Shown: positions 12,831 through 26,750, numbered from the stretch's first letter. The stretch: 64,000 bases of DNA from Fasciola hepatica (GCA_948099385.1 CANUEZ040000047.1:28600501-28664500); one strand, 5' to 3'. Numbers and translations are program-made. Notes: generated by a model from the sequence alone, not told the origin.

Positions 12831-13289
12831 CACCTACCTCTCCTTTTCTTGGCACACTATGACTGCCTATAAAAAAATTAATCCACCGTGGCAAGCACCG
12901 CGTTGCCTACGCTCCTTGCGTCCCACTTCTAGTTACTCGCTCGCCCCTTCCGCCCCTTCATACCCGAGCGCCAAGTTATCCGTGGCAATAACTGTGACAC
13001 ACCTGTGTACCTCCGTAATTTATTACCGCGAAAAATCGGCGAAACCCTTTGCTGTGAAATCCAGGTCTATACCCACTACAAACCCTCCATCGCGAGCCTA
13101 TCTGTGAAATACTTGGCGATTGTTGGCTAAACCACCTTTAGTTATCGTTTCCTCCTTGGCTGAAATCCCAAGCCCCCTTCGTCCACACACTGAAAGCACC
13201 TGGTCAATTCTGTTTGTAACCAGTCTAGGTAACTTCCCATAAAATTCCATCTATTTTTCGTACCTAGGCTTTTTGCAGTCGTCAAATAA

Positions 13290-16200
13290 CCACCAAAACT
13301 GGTTCGTTATCCAAAGCCTACCGTCACCGTGCGCAACTCCATAAGAAGCAGACGGGCCAGTAAGAAATTGGCACGCGAAGTCCCACGTCTCCCAGTAACT
13401 ACATCGTGCTCCGACTTATTAACAAACATCCATGATGACGCGCATAGCAAGATTGACAGCCTCTTACAACACGTTAGCTCACTAGAATCGTGAATTGAAG
13501 CTCCTGACAGAGCCACCAGAATTCTGACTCCACTGGCTCAAATTCTCGAGCCCTCTATGATAACCACGGACTGTAATTTAGTTGCCACGTGTAACTTTAT
13601 TGACAGTATATCATCAGAGGTTTTGAAACAAATGCGAAATTCTTATCACGCCATTGTATTTAACACTCCTGACAGGGCCTCACTCAACATAGGCATCGGT
13701 ATCTTGCTAAAGGCCGCTAACATGGAAAAGGTGATATGCCGTAGCAGCAGAATACAAAAACAAACACAGCGACACCAATGCCCCCTACTTTTTCAATTTT
13801 CGAATTCATTGAGTTTGTTTATGAACAAAGCGTTATAGCCGTTACCTCAACATACAAAAACATTCGAACAACATCTGACAAAATGCCACTAAAATGATAA
13901 GTGCTAAAAACGTTTACCACTCTCAAACACCCAGGGCAGGAATCCGCCAAAGTGACACCTACGCCCCTACATTCCTCCAACCCGCCCTACACAACTAACG
14001 TCTGCCAGCTAACAATTGTCTGATGTAGACCTTGATGCACTGCCTGGACCCCCTCCAAGTCCACCAGACTCCGATCGTCCTAGACTCGTCAATAATGTCA
14101 TAGATGCCTAGGGCCTGAATCCACCGAGTCCTACCAGGCAGTTTAGCCCTGTGAAGTCAAAAACGGCCACATATCGCCAGGCCGCACTCCGATGGTCTTG
14201 CAAAAATTAGAATCGAACAGATACCCTAGTAGGATGTCATTAACGCCAAGGCCTACAATTTCTGTTCCCAAATTAGATAGTTTCCCAAACCGTGTTTTCT
14301 CTCAGCGAAGTCCCAGCTCCACGCGCTTTTATAAGGAAGACACCCGAAACCCACCTCACAACTAGTATTCAACGCTGCACCTGCCTTACTCACCATTTTC
14401 TATCCTCTCCGTGCCTCCATTTATTATCCCTCTAGTTCCATTACCATACCAAAGTTTCGCTTCGCCCCACCTGATATCTTCCTTATTCATGAAACGTGGC
14501 TCACAAACGAAATTCTGCTTGAGGGGTACAAGGTTTTTACAGTAAACGAGGTTGATAGGCGCGGAGGTGGGTGTCTGGTGTACGTACAGCAAGCCTTTCC
14601 ACCAGCCCCCATTGGACAAGCCATACTCTAATAGATTCCGAATCCTCTATGGCTTCTAATTAGTTTTTAACTAAAGTCATGCCCATTGGTTGTGTCTATC
14701 GCCCGCTCTCCTCTACTACTACAGACTTATTTCCCCTTACTAATGCATTTGATTATCTTCCACTATTACCTCCGGCAGAGAAAGTCATAGCCGGTGATTT
14801 TAACTAGCCTAACATATTCTGGACGAACCTCGCAGCCCCTCCCAACTCAATACACTCCGTCTCCCGCACTCGCATTGAGGGTTGAGTGCAGCCATTTAAA
14901 ACCCCTCTCAGAAACGCAAAAATCCTAGATCTTATATTCGCTCAAAGCGTTACTTAGTTTTTGATTTCCGTTCTGCATACTTTTCCGGGTGGCAACCGTA
15001 TGACTTTAGCAGGTAATTCTTCATTCCATCAGTGTCCATCAGGCTATCTGACCCCAGCTAACAATTCTCCCCATTTTCAGCTGGAACACTCTGCCCAATT
15101 CCATGAGCAACCAAGATTAGAGCAGTTATTTTTTCAACGGCCGATCTCCATTAGGCAGCTGATCACTTTTGCCTTAACATGGAAAGCTGCCTGTTGAAGC
15201 CTAAGCCAACCACTTAAAACTCCTCCCGTAGGGAATCTAGACTTGCCTCCCTCCAACAAAATTACCTTGAAAAGCACACAAATTACCTCCAAAACCACGA
15301 CCCTTCCCTTTTCATGAGATTCACACGTGTTATTGACATTGTCCGGGACATGAAGGAAGATCAGCCTCATAGTGGAGAAGCCAAAGATCTGAGGCATCTT
15401 AGTAAAGCGGTAAAACTTCCACCCTTACATAATTCTAGGGATTCGATAACAGAAACTACTACCCAACACATCGTGCTACCGAATAAAACTTCCCCTATTT
15501 CCCCCGTTACCGCTGAGGCCTTTATCATTTACTTCGCCAACTCCACTGCCCTCGCCTCAGAACAAGCACCCCCCGGCGGAATCCTCTTGCTTTCACCAGC
15601 TTTTCAAGATCTACCCTAACATTTGAAGCAAAAACTATTCCCAAGCTCATTTTACGCTACAAAACATCCGTAAATCCTGGGCCAGATGGGCTAACTTCAG
15701 CTGCAATCAATAACTGTGGGTCGGATATTCCACTTTTATTACCGAATCTATCTACTTTGTTTCGAAACTCCAGTTTGGTACCGTTGAACTGGAAGCGCTC
15801 AGTCATCGCTCCACGACTTACAAACGGACCCGTCTACGAAGTCGCTAATGGCCGTTCCATTATTCACACTCTATTTCCAGAATAACGGAGAGATCTGCAA
15901 AGACGACATTACTACCCAGTTTTCACGCTTCAAGCCTTCTTAGAAATGGGCAGAGCGGGTTTCTCAAGTCGCGATCATGCACCACGTGTCAGTTTTACTT
16001 CGTCAACCCAGCCACTACCGCTGTTGATAGCGGGCAGGCACCAGTCATTGTCTACCCAGATCTGTCGAAGTACTTCGACCGTGTTCCACACCCACATTTC
16101 ATCGCCAAATTGCGTCCTTTTTGGCATTACTGACCCACTACCTTCTTCGCTGCAATCATATCTCACCCATCGTCCTCAAGATGTCCTCACCAACGGATAT

Positions 16201-16900
16201 AATTCTAAGCGGAAACCTGTTACAAGTGGCGTCATACAGGGGAGTGTACCGGGTTCTCTCCTATTTCTAATCTACATTAGTGGCGCACTGGATTTAATAC
16301 ACTGTGGCGTGCCACTCTTGTCTGCAGATTGTACAAAATACTCTACTCTTTCAATGCTTATGACGCCACGCCTACTCTTCGTAACATTTCCGCGGACCCC
16401 TCTGCACTTGACCGCTGGTGTCACTCCTGGACGATGAATTTCTCCTCTGATAACTGCGAGGTCCTAGCGCACAAATTCCAGTTGCCCCCTGGATTCCTGC
16501 CTCTTGATGGGTCTCCAATGGCCAGTCAACCTACCATCACGGTTTGGGCCTCAACTATCCTAGCTCCCTCAACTTCTCCAAGCACACCGCCATCCAAGCG
16601 GCCAAGGCTAGAAGGCGTGTGGCCTTTCTCTTCCGCTCCTTCCGTCTCCGGTACAGTACCATCGACATACACTTATCCCACATCAGGCCTTTGCTTGAAT
16701 ACTGTCCAGTAATATTTTCAAACATGACAAAACTTGACAGAGGTGCGCTAGAAAGTGTGCAAAGGCGTTTTGCCAAACGACTACTCCGTTGGTCCGCGTT
16801 TTCAAACAACGGAAAACGATGCCAACGTCTGAAACTTGACTCACTCTGGTTCTACTGCTTGGGACTAAACTAAGTCATTTTGTACAATGTGCTCCATAAC
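13290..16900 (+). pseudogene. Decayed non-LTR retrotransposon B with ORF1 and ORF2
   Basis: The ORF1-like part at about 13290-14000 includes a frame (13557-13838) with a block resembling the RNA-binding domain of CR1/L2 ORF1 proteins (HAIVFNTPDRASLN, then QKQTQRHQCPLLFQFSN). The endonuclease at about 14460-15060 reads FLIHETWLTNE, RRGGGCLVYVQ, IAGDFN and ILDLIFA. The RT from about 15650 reads NPGPDGLTSA and GVIQGSVPGSLLFLIYI (near 16230); the Asp-Asp box is not preserved. The C-terminal part reaches 16870 with RPLLEYCPVIFSN. Several frameshifts and stops; inactive. It differs from element A in sequence, so the two are separate insertions. Confidence 0.78.
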
Positions 16901-17559
16901 CGATCGTTTTCATTTAACCCAGTAAGATTCGCCTATGAGACCCTCTCATTTAGGCACAAACCTTTTACTGTCCCTTTCAGTGTTGCCAAATAGGCCATAC
17001 GGTCACATTTGTTCCTTCTTTTCTACTCCAGGTTCTGGAATATGTAGCCCACCACCATTCGAGATTCACAGACCAAGTTCCAACTTTTATCGACACTCAA
17101 TCCATATCTCAGCGTTACAAGTGCAATTCAGCTGTCTAATATTAGCATGCGTCGAATATAGCATACGAGATCGGCATCGACTTGTAAGGCAAACTCCTTC
17201 GCTGCCCCTGCTCCCTCCAGTTGAGGACACAATCAACGATGGACTGCTTCATCTTTCTGAATGAATTCTCAACGCCTGACTAGTCGTGGCCATCCCCATA
17301 ATGGGGAAACGGAATTTTCATAAACCCTGCTTCTCCCATCTCCCGTAGTCTCAGTCACCCTTACGCTTCGTCCTTTATTGGTTTTTGCTTGCCCCTATTA
17401 GCCGTTAATCCACTGAAGGGACACACCCTGGCTGCCTCATTTTATCTGTTTTCCTTTTCCGGTTCTCCTCCCATGTACACTTCACCCCAACGTTGGTATA
17501 CGCGCCTGGATAAAGTTGCTGTATAGTCGTTTACTAACCGCTGGCTCCGCCCTCTGAAA

Positions 17560-18484
17560 CCCCTGGCAACCTGACCGTCTGATCGCGGATCTTATACTTT
17601 TATAGTTGAACTACACCCCACATACATAACCATCAACGAGCGTTAGTGCCATCCCCAACGGTGTGGCGCGCGGTCAGATCCATCGCTTTGGCCGGCGCAC
17701 ATCGGCGTGCAGACCGTCTGCAACGATGTGCAAGCGCGAATAGGCCGGTGGATCACAATTCTTGTGTTTACCTCGAAGTGCTTTTCAGGTTAGGCGTCCA
17801 GCGTGCGGCCAGTCCAGCCCACAAGCACTGGTTGCGGATCGCACGCTCCAACGTTCCTCGCCCCACCGTATCCAATACCGTTGGTTGCAGATCACGTGCT
17901 CCCACCATCCTTGTTCCGCCAAGGTACGCCCACCTATCACTATTGTCATCACTCCTATCATTTCTATTTTTGTCGTTCTGCCACGGTATGCACACCTACC
18001 CAGTTTGTCCTCGCTCCCATCGATTCTCACTGTGTCGCCTCTCATTGCACATCACTATCGCCCTACCAACTTTACTTTGCCGACAACCGCCAGTATTTCT
18101 TTTCCTATCCATGTCGTCATTGCCGGCTCTCAGTTTCTATTCACTTGGTATCACCCTATGCTCATTAAGCTCCTTGGTCGCATTCTGCCTACCATTTTGT
18201 TAGTCTCCCTCGTTCAACCCTCCCATGCTCTATGCCATTACGCACTAGTCCCACCCGCACCCATGACCAATTCCCACATTAGAACTCGCCGTTCAAAACT
18301 TTGCCACATTTATTATCTAATCATCACTGCTTTATTTTCCTTGCATGACTCCGCGATTCCTGTGTGAACCTTCCCAGAAGAAAATGCCCCAATTAGCGTT
18401 CTCCAGCTCCACCCACGTGAACAATTGCCTGCAGGCGCGCAGCTCTCCAGTTCGACTGCCCCAACTCCAACGCGCTTTTATTTA
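17560..18484 (+). repeat. R3 repeat copy 2, with overlapping open frames
   Basis: It shares its start with 12540-12760 and its last 70 bp with 10100-10170. Three overlapping frames of 121-201 codons (17646-18367) are open, but their products are Ser/Pro/Leu-rich, match nothing I know, and follow from the C-rich composition. The internal motif GGTTGC(A/G)GATC is repeated at about 17833 and 17881. I do not call a gene here. Confidence 0.5.
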
Positions 18485-19216
18485 ATAATATTAATAGTAT
18501 TATTGGTATATTTCTCGGCTATGGTCGAGACACACGCGCAGGCGCATGATAATGGTGTACAGCGTTACTAAGTAAAATGAAATATTCACAAACTTCAGGT
18601 ATAAAAGTCAAAAGTGCCAGCTGTAGAGAAATATAGCCAGCGATTTTTTATATGAATCACTCTAATAATGGTTTCGCGCTGGGCGGTGGCGCACACCGGG
18701 GATATCGTATAGGTCGTTCATTCGTGCTGCTAGAGGTGCGTTATCAACGAAAATGATGCAAGCCATGAATAACGGCGGTTTACCTGGTATCTGCGAACAG
18801 CGAAGTTTCAAATAGGAAGAAAAAGTTATTGTATGGAAGTACACTCGGGGAAATTGATGCATGCGAAGAGAATAGCAAACCATAAAGCTGATGCAATTCC
18901 TGAATGTCGGTTCCACTGGGTTCAAGAAAAGGAATACGTTATGAAACAAGGAGATATGAAACCAATTTTATGAATGTACATTTTTGTACTTTTGTGTATG
19001 TGGAAGTAACAGAGGTCCATATGAGGGTGAGTTAAATATCAGGATCAGTAACCTGTGCCATTCAGAAATGTGAAAGTGCAACTAGAGGGCCCTGGAAAAG
19101 TGGAGGATCAATTTCCAGCCGGACACGGATCGAGGGAAAAGTGGACTGTTGCAACAGATACTAAAGTGGAAAATCTCTGCATTGACTTGTGCAATGTTAT
19201 TCTGTTTCACTGACAA

Positions 19217-19273
<57 letters not shown>

Positions 19274-21110
19274 TTGACGCATTGAGCCTCAGTGTTATTC
19301 GGTTTCATTATTGGTAATGTACTACATTCTATAGGTGTAGTTCGTCTGGCGGGGTGAAGGATATTCGTCGGTCAATCAGTCCAGTGTGGCGAGACATGAC
19401 GGATGTAAATGACGACTGGTATATGAGTAGGTTGCGATTGAACCGTTACTTGTGTTGGCTGTAATGTTGATATCAGCAGGAGTGGTTTTGTGTTAGAAAA
19501 CTCTAATTAATACGATAGGCAGTTGGGGGTATTTTCTGCCGCGTGGCTTGCTTGCAGTCCCAGATGATATGAAAGGTCCCATTTGGGTTCCCGTCGGTAC
19601 GAGTCATAGTTGCATCTTTGGTTATCCCGTTCGGCGACTGAGATAGTGGGAAACGACGAACCTGAAATAAATGGAGATTACAGTCTGGACGTGGTTCCAG
19701 CTGTGGGTTAGGGTAATATATGACGACAACAGTAAGGAACCGGTTGTGTTTATGTGAATGGGGCAAAGATAAAGTTCATTTAGGCGGTCAGTGGCACGTA
19801 CTCCACGTTCTGGGTGGAGTAGGCTCGCCGGGGACTGAGCTATAATGCTGCAGGCTAGCAGAGTTGCGTCCAACAGTTGGGTCATTTTGTATGCATTCTA
19901 AAGGATTATTGGTTCGCAAGTTTTTGACAGTGTTGGGATACTAAGAAAAACCTAGAGGTTTAAGGTTAAAAGGATCAAGAAATGGCAACCCTCCATCTAG
20001 TTTGCTTACGTAGTCTGCAGTTCAGCACCGAGGCAGTAAGGTGGTTTTGAAGGAGGAATGAGGGTTAATGGGACTGGTACCCTGCTAGCATAGTACTATA
20101 TTTGTTACGGTCTCTTCCGGTTTAGTGGTTACCCTATATTGAATGGTTCCTGAGGGGCCCTAAAGTGGAATAAACTATGATGGTGCCGGTGATGACGCAC
20201 TAAAGGAAATTGGTCTCGTGCCGAGAAACATAGCCGTAAGTTCGTCTATGCTCATACTGGATGTTGCTAGTGTGCTGAGATTATATTTCATTAGGAGCAA
20301 GGATATCCGATATAGTGGTGTTTGCATGGTTACCGTGATATCTTTCTCGTCGTTGGCATATTGCAAAACAGGAAAACACCTATGTGAGAACTGGTTTGGA
20401 GAGCCGTGAGAGGTGGGAACGGGATGGGGCCAAACTTTCGTCAAGGAAGCAAACTCTAACGGCCTAAGTTCAGTGCCCACGGTAGGCGGCAGTAGAGTCT
20501 GCTTCAGTTAAGGAGGCAGCACGATACACATCCATTAGCATCCAGCTCGTGCGCTCCAAGAGTGAACCGCACTTTTTAGACGGTTTTTTTATTATTTTCT
20601 AGTTTTATCACAGTCAGATATCTTGCTGTCAGAGAAGGCGGAGCAGCTTTTGGATGGTGACCACGGCTCTCACGCCCCGGCCGAAACATGGACCGCATGT
20701 AACAAGCTGCTTTGGGAATAGGTCAACCACACCAGTCAATCCGTAGCAACACGGCAGCTTGGGGAAATGGCTCACGTGTGACAAGGCTGGTATGCCTGGA
20801 AGACAAAGCAGTGGGGTATTGTTTTCTCCTTTTGAAGCCAATCTCTTTTTGAGGTTTCTTTCGTCTCGTTGGTGGCCAGCTCTGTGCAGGAAGACAATCA
20901 CAGCCAGGAATGCTCACAGATGTGCCGCGGTAACACCCGCCATATCCGTGAAGTCACATCCCCAATGCGGTTTACATAGGACCCAAAATGCGGGGGAAGG
21001 TGGAGTCAACCTCAGCCTGCGATTATTTGTTGCGGTTCAAGCTCACTGAAACATCAGTTTGCACAAGGGTGGGGAACCACTTGCAGCCCTAACAACGTGG
21101 AGCCCTTATG
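18485..21110 (-). repeat. R2 long non-coding repeat, copy iii
   Basis: Minus-strand copy. Its 3' end at 18485-18570 is the reverse of the ATGCGCCTGCGCG..GACCATAGCCGAGAAATATACC block, with an A/T tail. Sequence at 20640-20820 matches 51870-52050 inverted (GACTGGTGTGGTTGACCTAT) and 20880-21080 matches 51580-51800 inverted. By eye the two long copies agree at a little under 90 per cent. No conserved reading frame: differences between copies fall at all codon positions. Confidence 0.75.
19217..19268. repeat. (AT)n microsatellite within R2
   Basis: About 26 AT units. The R2 copy at 53341-53405 has the same microsatellite at the same internal position, so it belongs to the repeat family. Confidence 0.95.
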
Positions 21111-21279
21111 CCTGAATACGCCATGGGCCGCTATGTTGGGTTGATGCAAAAAGATATTTGATGGTAAAAATTTGAGATTGCTTTGTCGTTCTAGATCGTG
21201 TGAATGAACCGCTGAGTTCCGTAATTGCTGCAGCGAGGGGGCCAAACATCTGCGGGACTAATTGAGACTAGGTTTCCCA

Positions 21280-21930
21280 AAGCGGTGCCTTATGTTCATC
21301 CACCGGTTTACCTGTCCTGGTGCTTCTTTCTTCCCAGCCTTCCTCTTCCTTCACTTGTAGTGGAACAACCTGACTGGTTATGTCTCACCTGTCTTTTCGT
21401 CCGTACTTACGTCTCCTGCTTCGCACATTGCTCGTCACGGGCACTCTCTTTGTGTCTCTCAGGCTTTTCTGCTTTTCCGCGTTCCATCCAATGTAAGATC
21501 ATCATTATTTGATGGTTTTCATTTGCAGTTTCAATCCGTTTGATATGCCGTTACCTCATTCCTCTGGCACCCCTTTTGCTTATTCTTCTGCCACACCGTT
21601 CACCGTCACAGATGATGCACATTTGCACCACAGACAGTCTCATCTCTCAAGTAACCTTCTATGCTTTGTATCTTTATTCGCCCCACGCTTCCCAGCCATT
21701 TTCATCGCCATCATCTTCTCGCCGGAAAATGCCAGTCCCTTTATTGATGCTTCTCCCACTCTCGACTAGCACCACACGTCTCAACCACATTATTCAGATT
21801 ATCAGACCCATTCCTTTTTGATCTCTTCGATAATTTCCTTCATCTTATTTCTTCTATGGACCGCTCCTCACAGCCGTCATCAGTTTTATGCTTCCAAACA
21901 CTTTTCTCTCTCTGTTGCTGCGCCATGTTT
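21280..21930 (+). repeat. R1 repeat fragment
   Basis: C/T-rich sequence matching 10190-10680, including TGGTTATGTCTCACCTGT against TGGTCATGCCTCACCTGT. It sits between R2 and the CR1-like element. Non-coding. Confidence 0.55.
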
Positions 21931-22038
21931 ACCTGTTAAAACCCATTGAATGGCTCTACACCGGATGTATAACGTTGCGCTTCTTGGATGTATACTGTTT
22001 AGTGATATTTGTGGCAGCTCGGTGGATTTATAAAGAAC

Positions 22039-23038
22039 GTGAGTTCAATTACCTCTGAGGGTCAATGTGAGTGTTTGGTATGCAAGACAAATATTTGCCC
22101 CGGGTCAAAGCCCTGATATATGATTATTGTGAGGGGTGAATTCACCTAAGGTGTACAAAAATCGATGAGGATACATATGAGAGGCTGAGTTCTTGCGGCT
22201 CTCCATTCCTGCAACTTGTGTGCACAGACTGTCCCGCAACAAAATAAAATAAAAACAGAAAAATCAGATGCAGTGGCAAGCCAGGCACCCGCAGCACCGT
22301 GGGCAGCGAGCCCCAGGTCCCGCGCCGAAGTCGCTTCAGGGGCTAAATCAGCCCATGGACTGCAGTGAAAAAGCAGCGTCAAAAGGAATCCGTGGTTACC
22401 GGCAAAGCCGCAGCAGCCATAAGTTCAGAAGACAGTACTTCCGTTTCGAAGGTATCAAATGCAGCCGGCGGAGATACAGGCCTTATTCTAGGGCAGATGG
22501 AAACCATGGCTCAGTGGAAGACGGCAAAGCCACGTCTAAGGGCGGCGCCGCCACCAAGGACCGAATGTTCCCTAGCCGTGAATTTGCCGTAACCAACAGA
22601 GTCGGCTTCACAAAGTTGATTAGATCACGATGTGTCTCGTTTACGTGACATATTTGCCAAGATTTCTCCACAAACGAGGAAAACCTGGCAAGTAATGTTG
22701 AGGTCAAGGCCGTTTTTCGCTAAGGGAAAATAAATGAGACTGGTAACCCTCGTCCGCTCAAGGTGGTCTTGGGATCCGATGAGGAATGCCGCTGGGTGCT
22801 ACGGCAGTCCTGCAGGCTAAAAGAAGAAAAACAGCTACTCCTTCAAGATCTCAACCCCGAGGAAAGGGAGAGGCTCCGGTTGGCGTCGAGCGAGCTCCAC
22901 GAACGCCAGGCCAATGGAAAAACAAGACATTTTATCCGGGATTTTCGTGTTCGACGGAGGCGCCTCCAACTGCGATGGGAACCGTTCACTCTCAATAGCA
23001 TCATCAACCAGGCGGCCTCGGCCGTGGAGAGGCAATGA
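22039..23038 (+). pseudogene. CR1-like copy 1, ORF1 (PHD-like finger plus RNA-binding region)
   Basis: This aligns through its length with ORF1 of the inverted copy at 49389-50389. Read with frame changes it has an N-terminal Cys/His cluster (CECLVCK.., then a CxxC-x4-H-x2-C-like block ending IHLRC), a low-complexity K/S/T-rich part, and a C-terminal block with VVLGSDEECRWVL. The last part is a long basic helix ending FRVRRRRLQLRWEPF. The start codon reads GTG, and stops and frameshifts interrupt the finger. In CR1-type elements ORF1 products bind RNA and form particles with ORF2. Decayed; no autonomous product expected. Confidence 0.75.
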
Positions 23039-25896
23039 AAGTCCGCACAGAGAGATGGTACAGAAGAGGACAAGTACTTGCCATGTCGTCTGATGTAAGT
23101 AGTCTATTGAACAAGCGAGATGAGCTCGAGGCTTGTGTGCTTCACCAGCCACCAACATTGGTCTCCTTGACGGAGACGCGGCTTGCCAGCGAGGTGATTG
23201 ACCTGGAAATGGCTATCCCCGGATATACAGTTCACCGTGCTGAGAGGAGATAAGCTCGGGGAAGGGGAGACGTGGCGGTGCGCATCCGAGCCGACGTCCC
23301 TTCGCTACAGTTGGATCGCCTGAGGGCTTTGGAGAATCTCTTTGGTGTCGCGTGAGGTTGACACCCGGTGGATTTGAGTCTTTTGGAGCCATTTTTCGGT
23401 CCCTAAAAGCAGATCCTCGGGAAGTATTGACTGGCGTATGACGTTGGGCTGGCGATGTTCACTGTCTAATTTTGGGTGACTTCAACTCGCCGAATATGGA
23501 CTGGGAGAATCTTCGGTGCAAAGCAGGGGCGGATTTATTTTCCCGCGAGTTCCTTTCAACAGTGCTGGAGCTTTCCTTGTACCAAAGCGTCAGAAGGGCG
23601 ACCCGAACCCAGGATTAACAAAACGTCTATCCTAGATCTGGTGACATCCCCAAGAAGTTCCGATATTGATCAGACTGAGTACCTACCTTCACTAGGGTAC
23701 AGTGACCGTGCGGTGTTAACCATCAGCTGGAAGAGAGGAACGACGTTTGTTCCCAGACCACAGGGAAGACTCAACGTCTGGTGAATGCCGTTCCAACAAG
23801 TCAGGGAGGCCGCATCCTCAGTGATGTGGCACCCGCCAGGACCGTACGAAATAGACAGGGGTTGGGGAGTAATACGGGACGAAATCCTTCAGCTATGTCA
23901 AACTTTTGCTTCACATCCTTCCAGCCACCGCATGCAAAAGACCCACCTTGGTTTGACTCGCAAAGTAGGCGCCTTTTGAAACGTCGGGATCGAGCGTGGA
24001 AACAATGTCACTCGACTGGAGGGAGATACGACCGATACCGCGCCATCCGAAACCAGTTTATCCAACTGAAGCGAGAAAAGGTATGCATCTTCGGGGAGAC
24101 GTTAGCGATGAACTCGGTTCGTGCACCCAAGCGCCAGTTTGCGTATCTGCGACGCGGAACGCGAGCCACAAATGCAATCCCAGCCCTACAGGACGGACAC
24201 TCGCTGGGAGTTACAGATGAACACAAGGCAGAGATACTGGCGAGGCACTACTTGCCAGTCTATGCTTCTGAACAGAGGCACAATCATCACTCACGCATTG
24301 CAGTGGAAGTTCCTCAAATATCGTGCCAAGTTATCACCGAGGAAGAAGGGGCGGCGGCCACGCGCACCATCGAAGTCAAGCAATCCCTGGGACCTGATGG
24401 TGTGCATCCTTTAGTGGTAAAGAGCTGGCCGATGTGTTAACTCAACCGGTCACACGATTGTTCAACGCGTCGCTGGCAGCGGGAAAGCTCCCCCAAGAGT
24501 GGGAGAAAGCGGTCATCGTGCCACTACAAAAAGGTGGGGTGAAGGCCGAGGCTGTCAACTATCGACCTGTCAGTCTAACACCGATGGTAGGAAAGGTTAC
24601 GAAGCGCCTGCTGGCCACACGAATTCAGGGAACATATTGGGGCACGCGACCTACTATGCCGACAACAATATGGTTTTTGGAAAAGTAAGCCGTGCCTGAC
24701 AAACTTGATAATCACACAAGAACGCTGGGCAATGGCCAAGGCCGAAGGACACCCTACGGACGTACTCTTCGTGGATTTTAGCAAAGCTTTTGACAAAGTC
24801 CCACATGACCACCTATAAAATTAGCTTAAGGCTCTTGGCATTGTAAGTCCTATGATTTTGTGGAAAGAGGGCTTTCTAAAAGGCAGAACCGTTGCAGTAC
24901 GAGTAGCACGGTCAATGTCAACTTGGCAAGTGGCTACTAGTAGTGTTACACAAGGATCGGTTCTGGGTCTCCCACTCTTCCTGGCCTATATCAATGATCT
25001 GCCGCCAGATTTCAGCCGCCATATGTCATCTATGCAAACGACCTTACGATCTGGCTTAGGATTACAACAAATGCAGATGAGCTTGTTCTTCGGGAGGACA
25101 TCAAAGCCCTTCGAAGGACGGTCAGATCTGTGGTCACTGCCAGCCAACACCAAAAAGTGTGCGCATATGCGAGTAGAAGCACCGTCCAGCAGTGGGATGT
25201 ACTATGTACAAGGGGCACACCTTCGGCGTTCTGTCTGCGAAAAATATCTCGAAGTGATGGTGGCTTCGTCACTAAAATCAAAGCACAACACTGATAGAGT
25301 TTATTCGTCAGCGTGGAGTATCCTCGGGCTGATTACTCGATCATTCGGCCATCTCTCACTCAACGCTTTTAAGGTACTGTATGCAACCCATGTACATCCC
25401 AGGTTGGAATACGGGGGGCCAGCGGTTTTCCCTTGTACGTTGACAGAAGTGGCAAAGTTGGAAAGATAACAGAGAGTCAAAACCCGCCTTATCGGTAGGC
25501 TACGCGGGGTCGGCTACAAAGTGAGGCTGTAGATCACAGGATCGTTTCCAGTGACTTATCGGAGAGTCCGGGGAGACCTGATCTTTACCAGGCGTGTCAT
25601 CAGAGGCAACTTCGGTCCAGAACTACATGCAGAGCTCCCCCTCCGCGGACATGGCCGTACGAGGGGACACCCGCTAACTCTAAAGAAACTGCACTCGGTG
25701 GGCCTCCCTCTGGTGCACCGTCTATCTCGGAGAGTGACCAATCTATGGAACTCGCTGCCAGCCGAAGTTGGGGAAGAGCCCAACGACACATTGTTCAAGC
25801 GACTGCTGGACGTATTTCTAAAGAGGTGGTGGGAGACACACATGGGTCTACATCACTGAGCTGTGGTGAGGTGGCTTACACGGGAGAGAATGAGGA
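23039..25896 (+). pseudogene. CR1-like copy 1, ORF2 (endonuclease-reverse transcriptase)
   Basis: The EEP endonuclease region begins near 23080 (MSSDVSSLLNKRDELEA, then SLTETRLAS) and has GDFNSPNMDWEN near 23480. The RT region at 24420-25100 has NYRPVSLTPMVGKV, then DVLFVDFSKAFDKVPHDH, then SVTQGSVLGLPLF. The Asp-Asp box is lost (frame broken near 25020). The C-terminal domain runs to a stop after 25859, ending FKRLLDVFLKRWWETHMG. At least six frame breaks. From about 25377 to 25868 I find no nucleotide difference from the inverted copy. The 3' simple-sequence tail is absent. Confidence 0.88.
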
Positions 25897-25899
25897 AAA

Positions 25900-26750
25900 T
25901 TCACCAGGATGTTCCCAAATTAATTCTACACCATTCGATTTGCTTTACCTGCCTCTTCCAGCCCCTGGTACGTTTTTCGAGGACTGCATTGTTTTCGCTC
26001 TTGCTGCTCTCATACGTGCATATCTCCACACATATATGTGCATATATGTATGCATGCACTCTCTCAGCACCTCGTGGTTCTTCACCGGCCATTTCATATG
26101 CTATCATCCCGCTGACCGCCATGGAATTCATCCGTTCCTTCTACATCTGTGCCTCAGATCTAGCGTAACCCATCATTTCGAATCATCATATTCATCTGAT
26201 CCACCTTTTTTGCTTCACAATTTTCGCTCCCTGCTTAACAAGGGGTTTTGTACAATGTCCACCGACCATCTTTTGCAGAGTACCAATGCTTCGTTGTAGC
26301 TCACCTCACTTTTTTCTCCCTCACCTCCTGCTACCGCAGTTTGTTATGCCGATCTCTAGCCCCTCTCGTGTATATTCATCGGCTTTCAGGTGCCCCTACC
26401 TGGACCAGTAAGACTTTCCATCTGACCTTGACTTTCGAACCCACCGGGCATCTACCTGAATCCGCCCTTGGGTTCACTTAAACTTTTGACATTTGTCTTT
26501 AGAATGCATGCACTTATCAAGCTTTGTCCCTTTTCAGTCCTCCTCATGAGCCTCCCTTTCTTACTTTTGTCACGCATATTTCTGTCTTTTCACGAGCTTT
26601 GTCTGTCCATTCGATCACCTGTAGAAATTTCACCATGCACCCGACATGCCTCGGGCGCCTCCGAAATAAACCATAATTAACAGTTCATCATTAATATTAT
26701 TTTTATTATTATTGTATTACTAATATCATTATTACCATTAGTATTTTTTA
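25900..26750 (+). repeat. R1 repeat copy with A/T-rich tail
   Basis: It matches 10700-12056: TATATATGTGCATATATGTAT corresponds to the run at 10780-10800, and GAATCCGCCCTTGGGTTC is shared. It ends GCCTCGGGCGCCTCCG, then AAATAAACCATAATTA and a (TTA)-rich tail. It directly follows the CR1-like copy. Non-coding. Confidence 0.6.

Noticed and set aside
17646..18367. Overlapping open frames of 121-201 codons on the plus strand
   Set aside because: Three frames are open at once over C-rich sequence, products are low-complexity, and the same DNA is a dispersed repeat.
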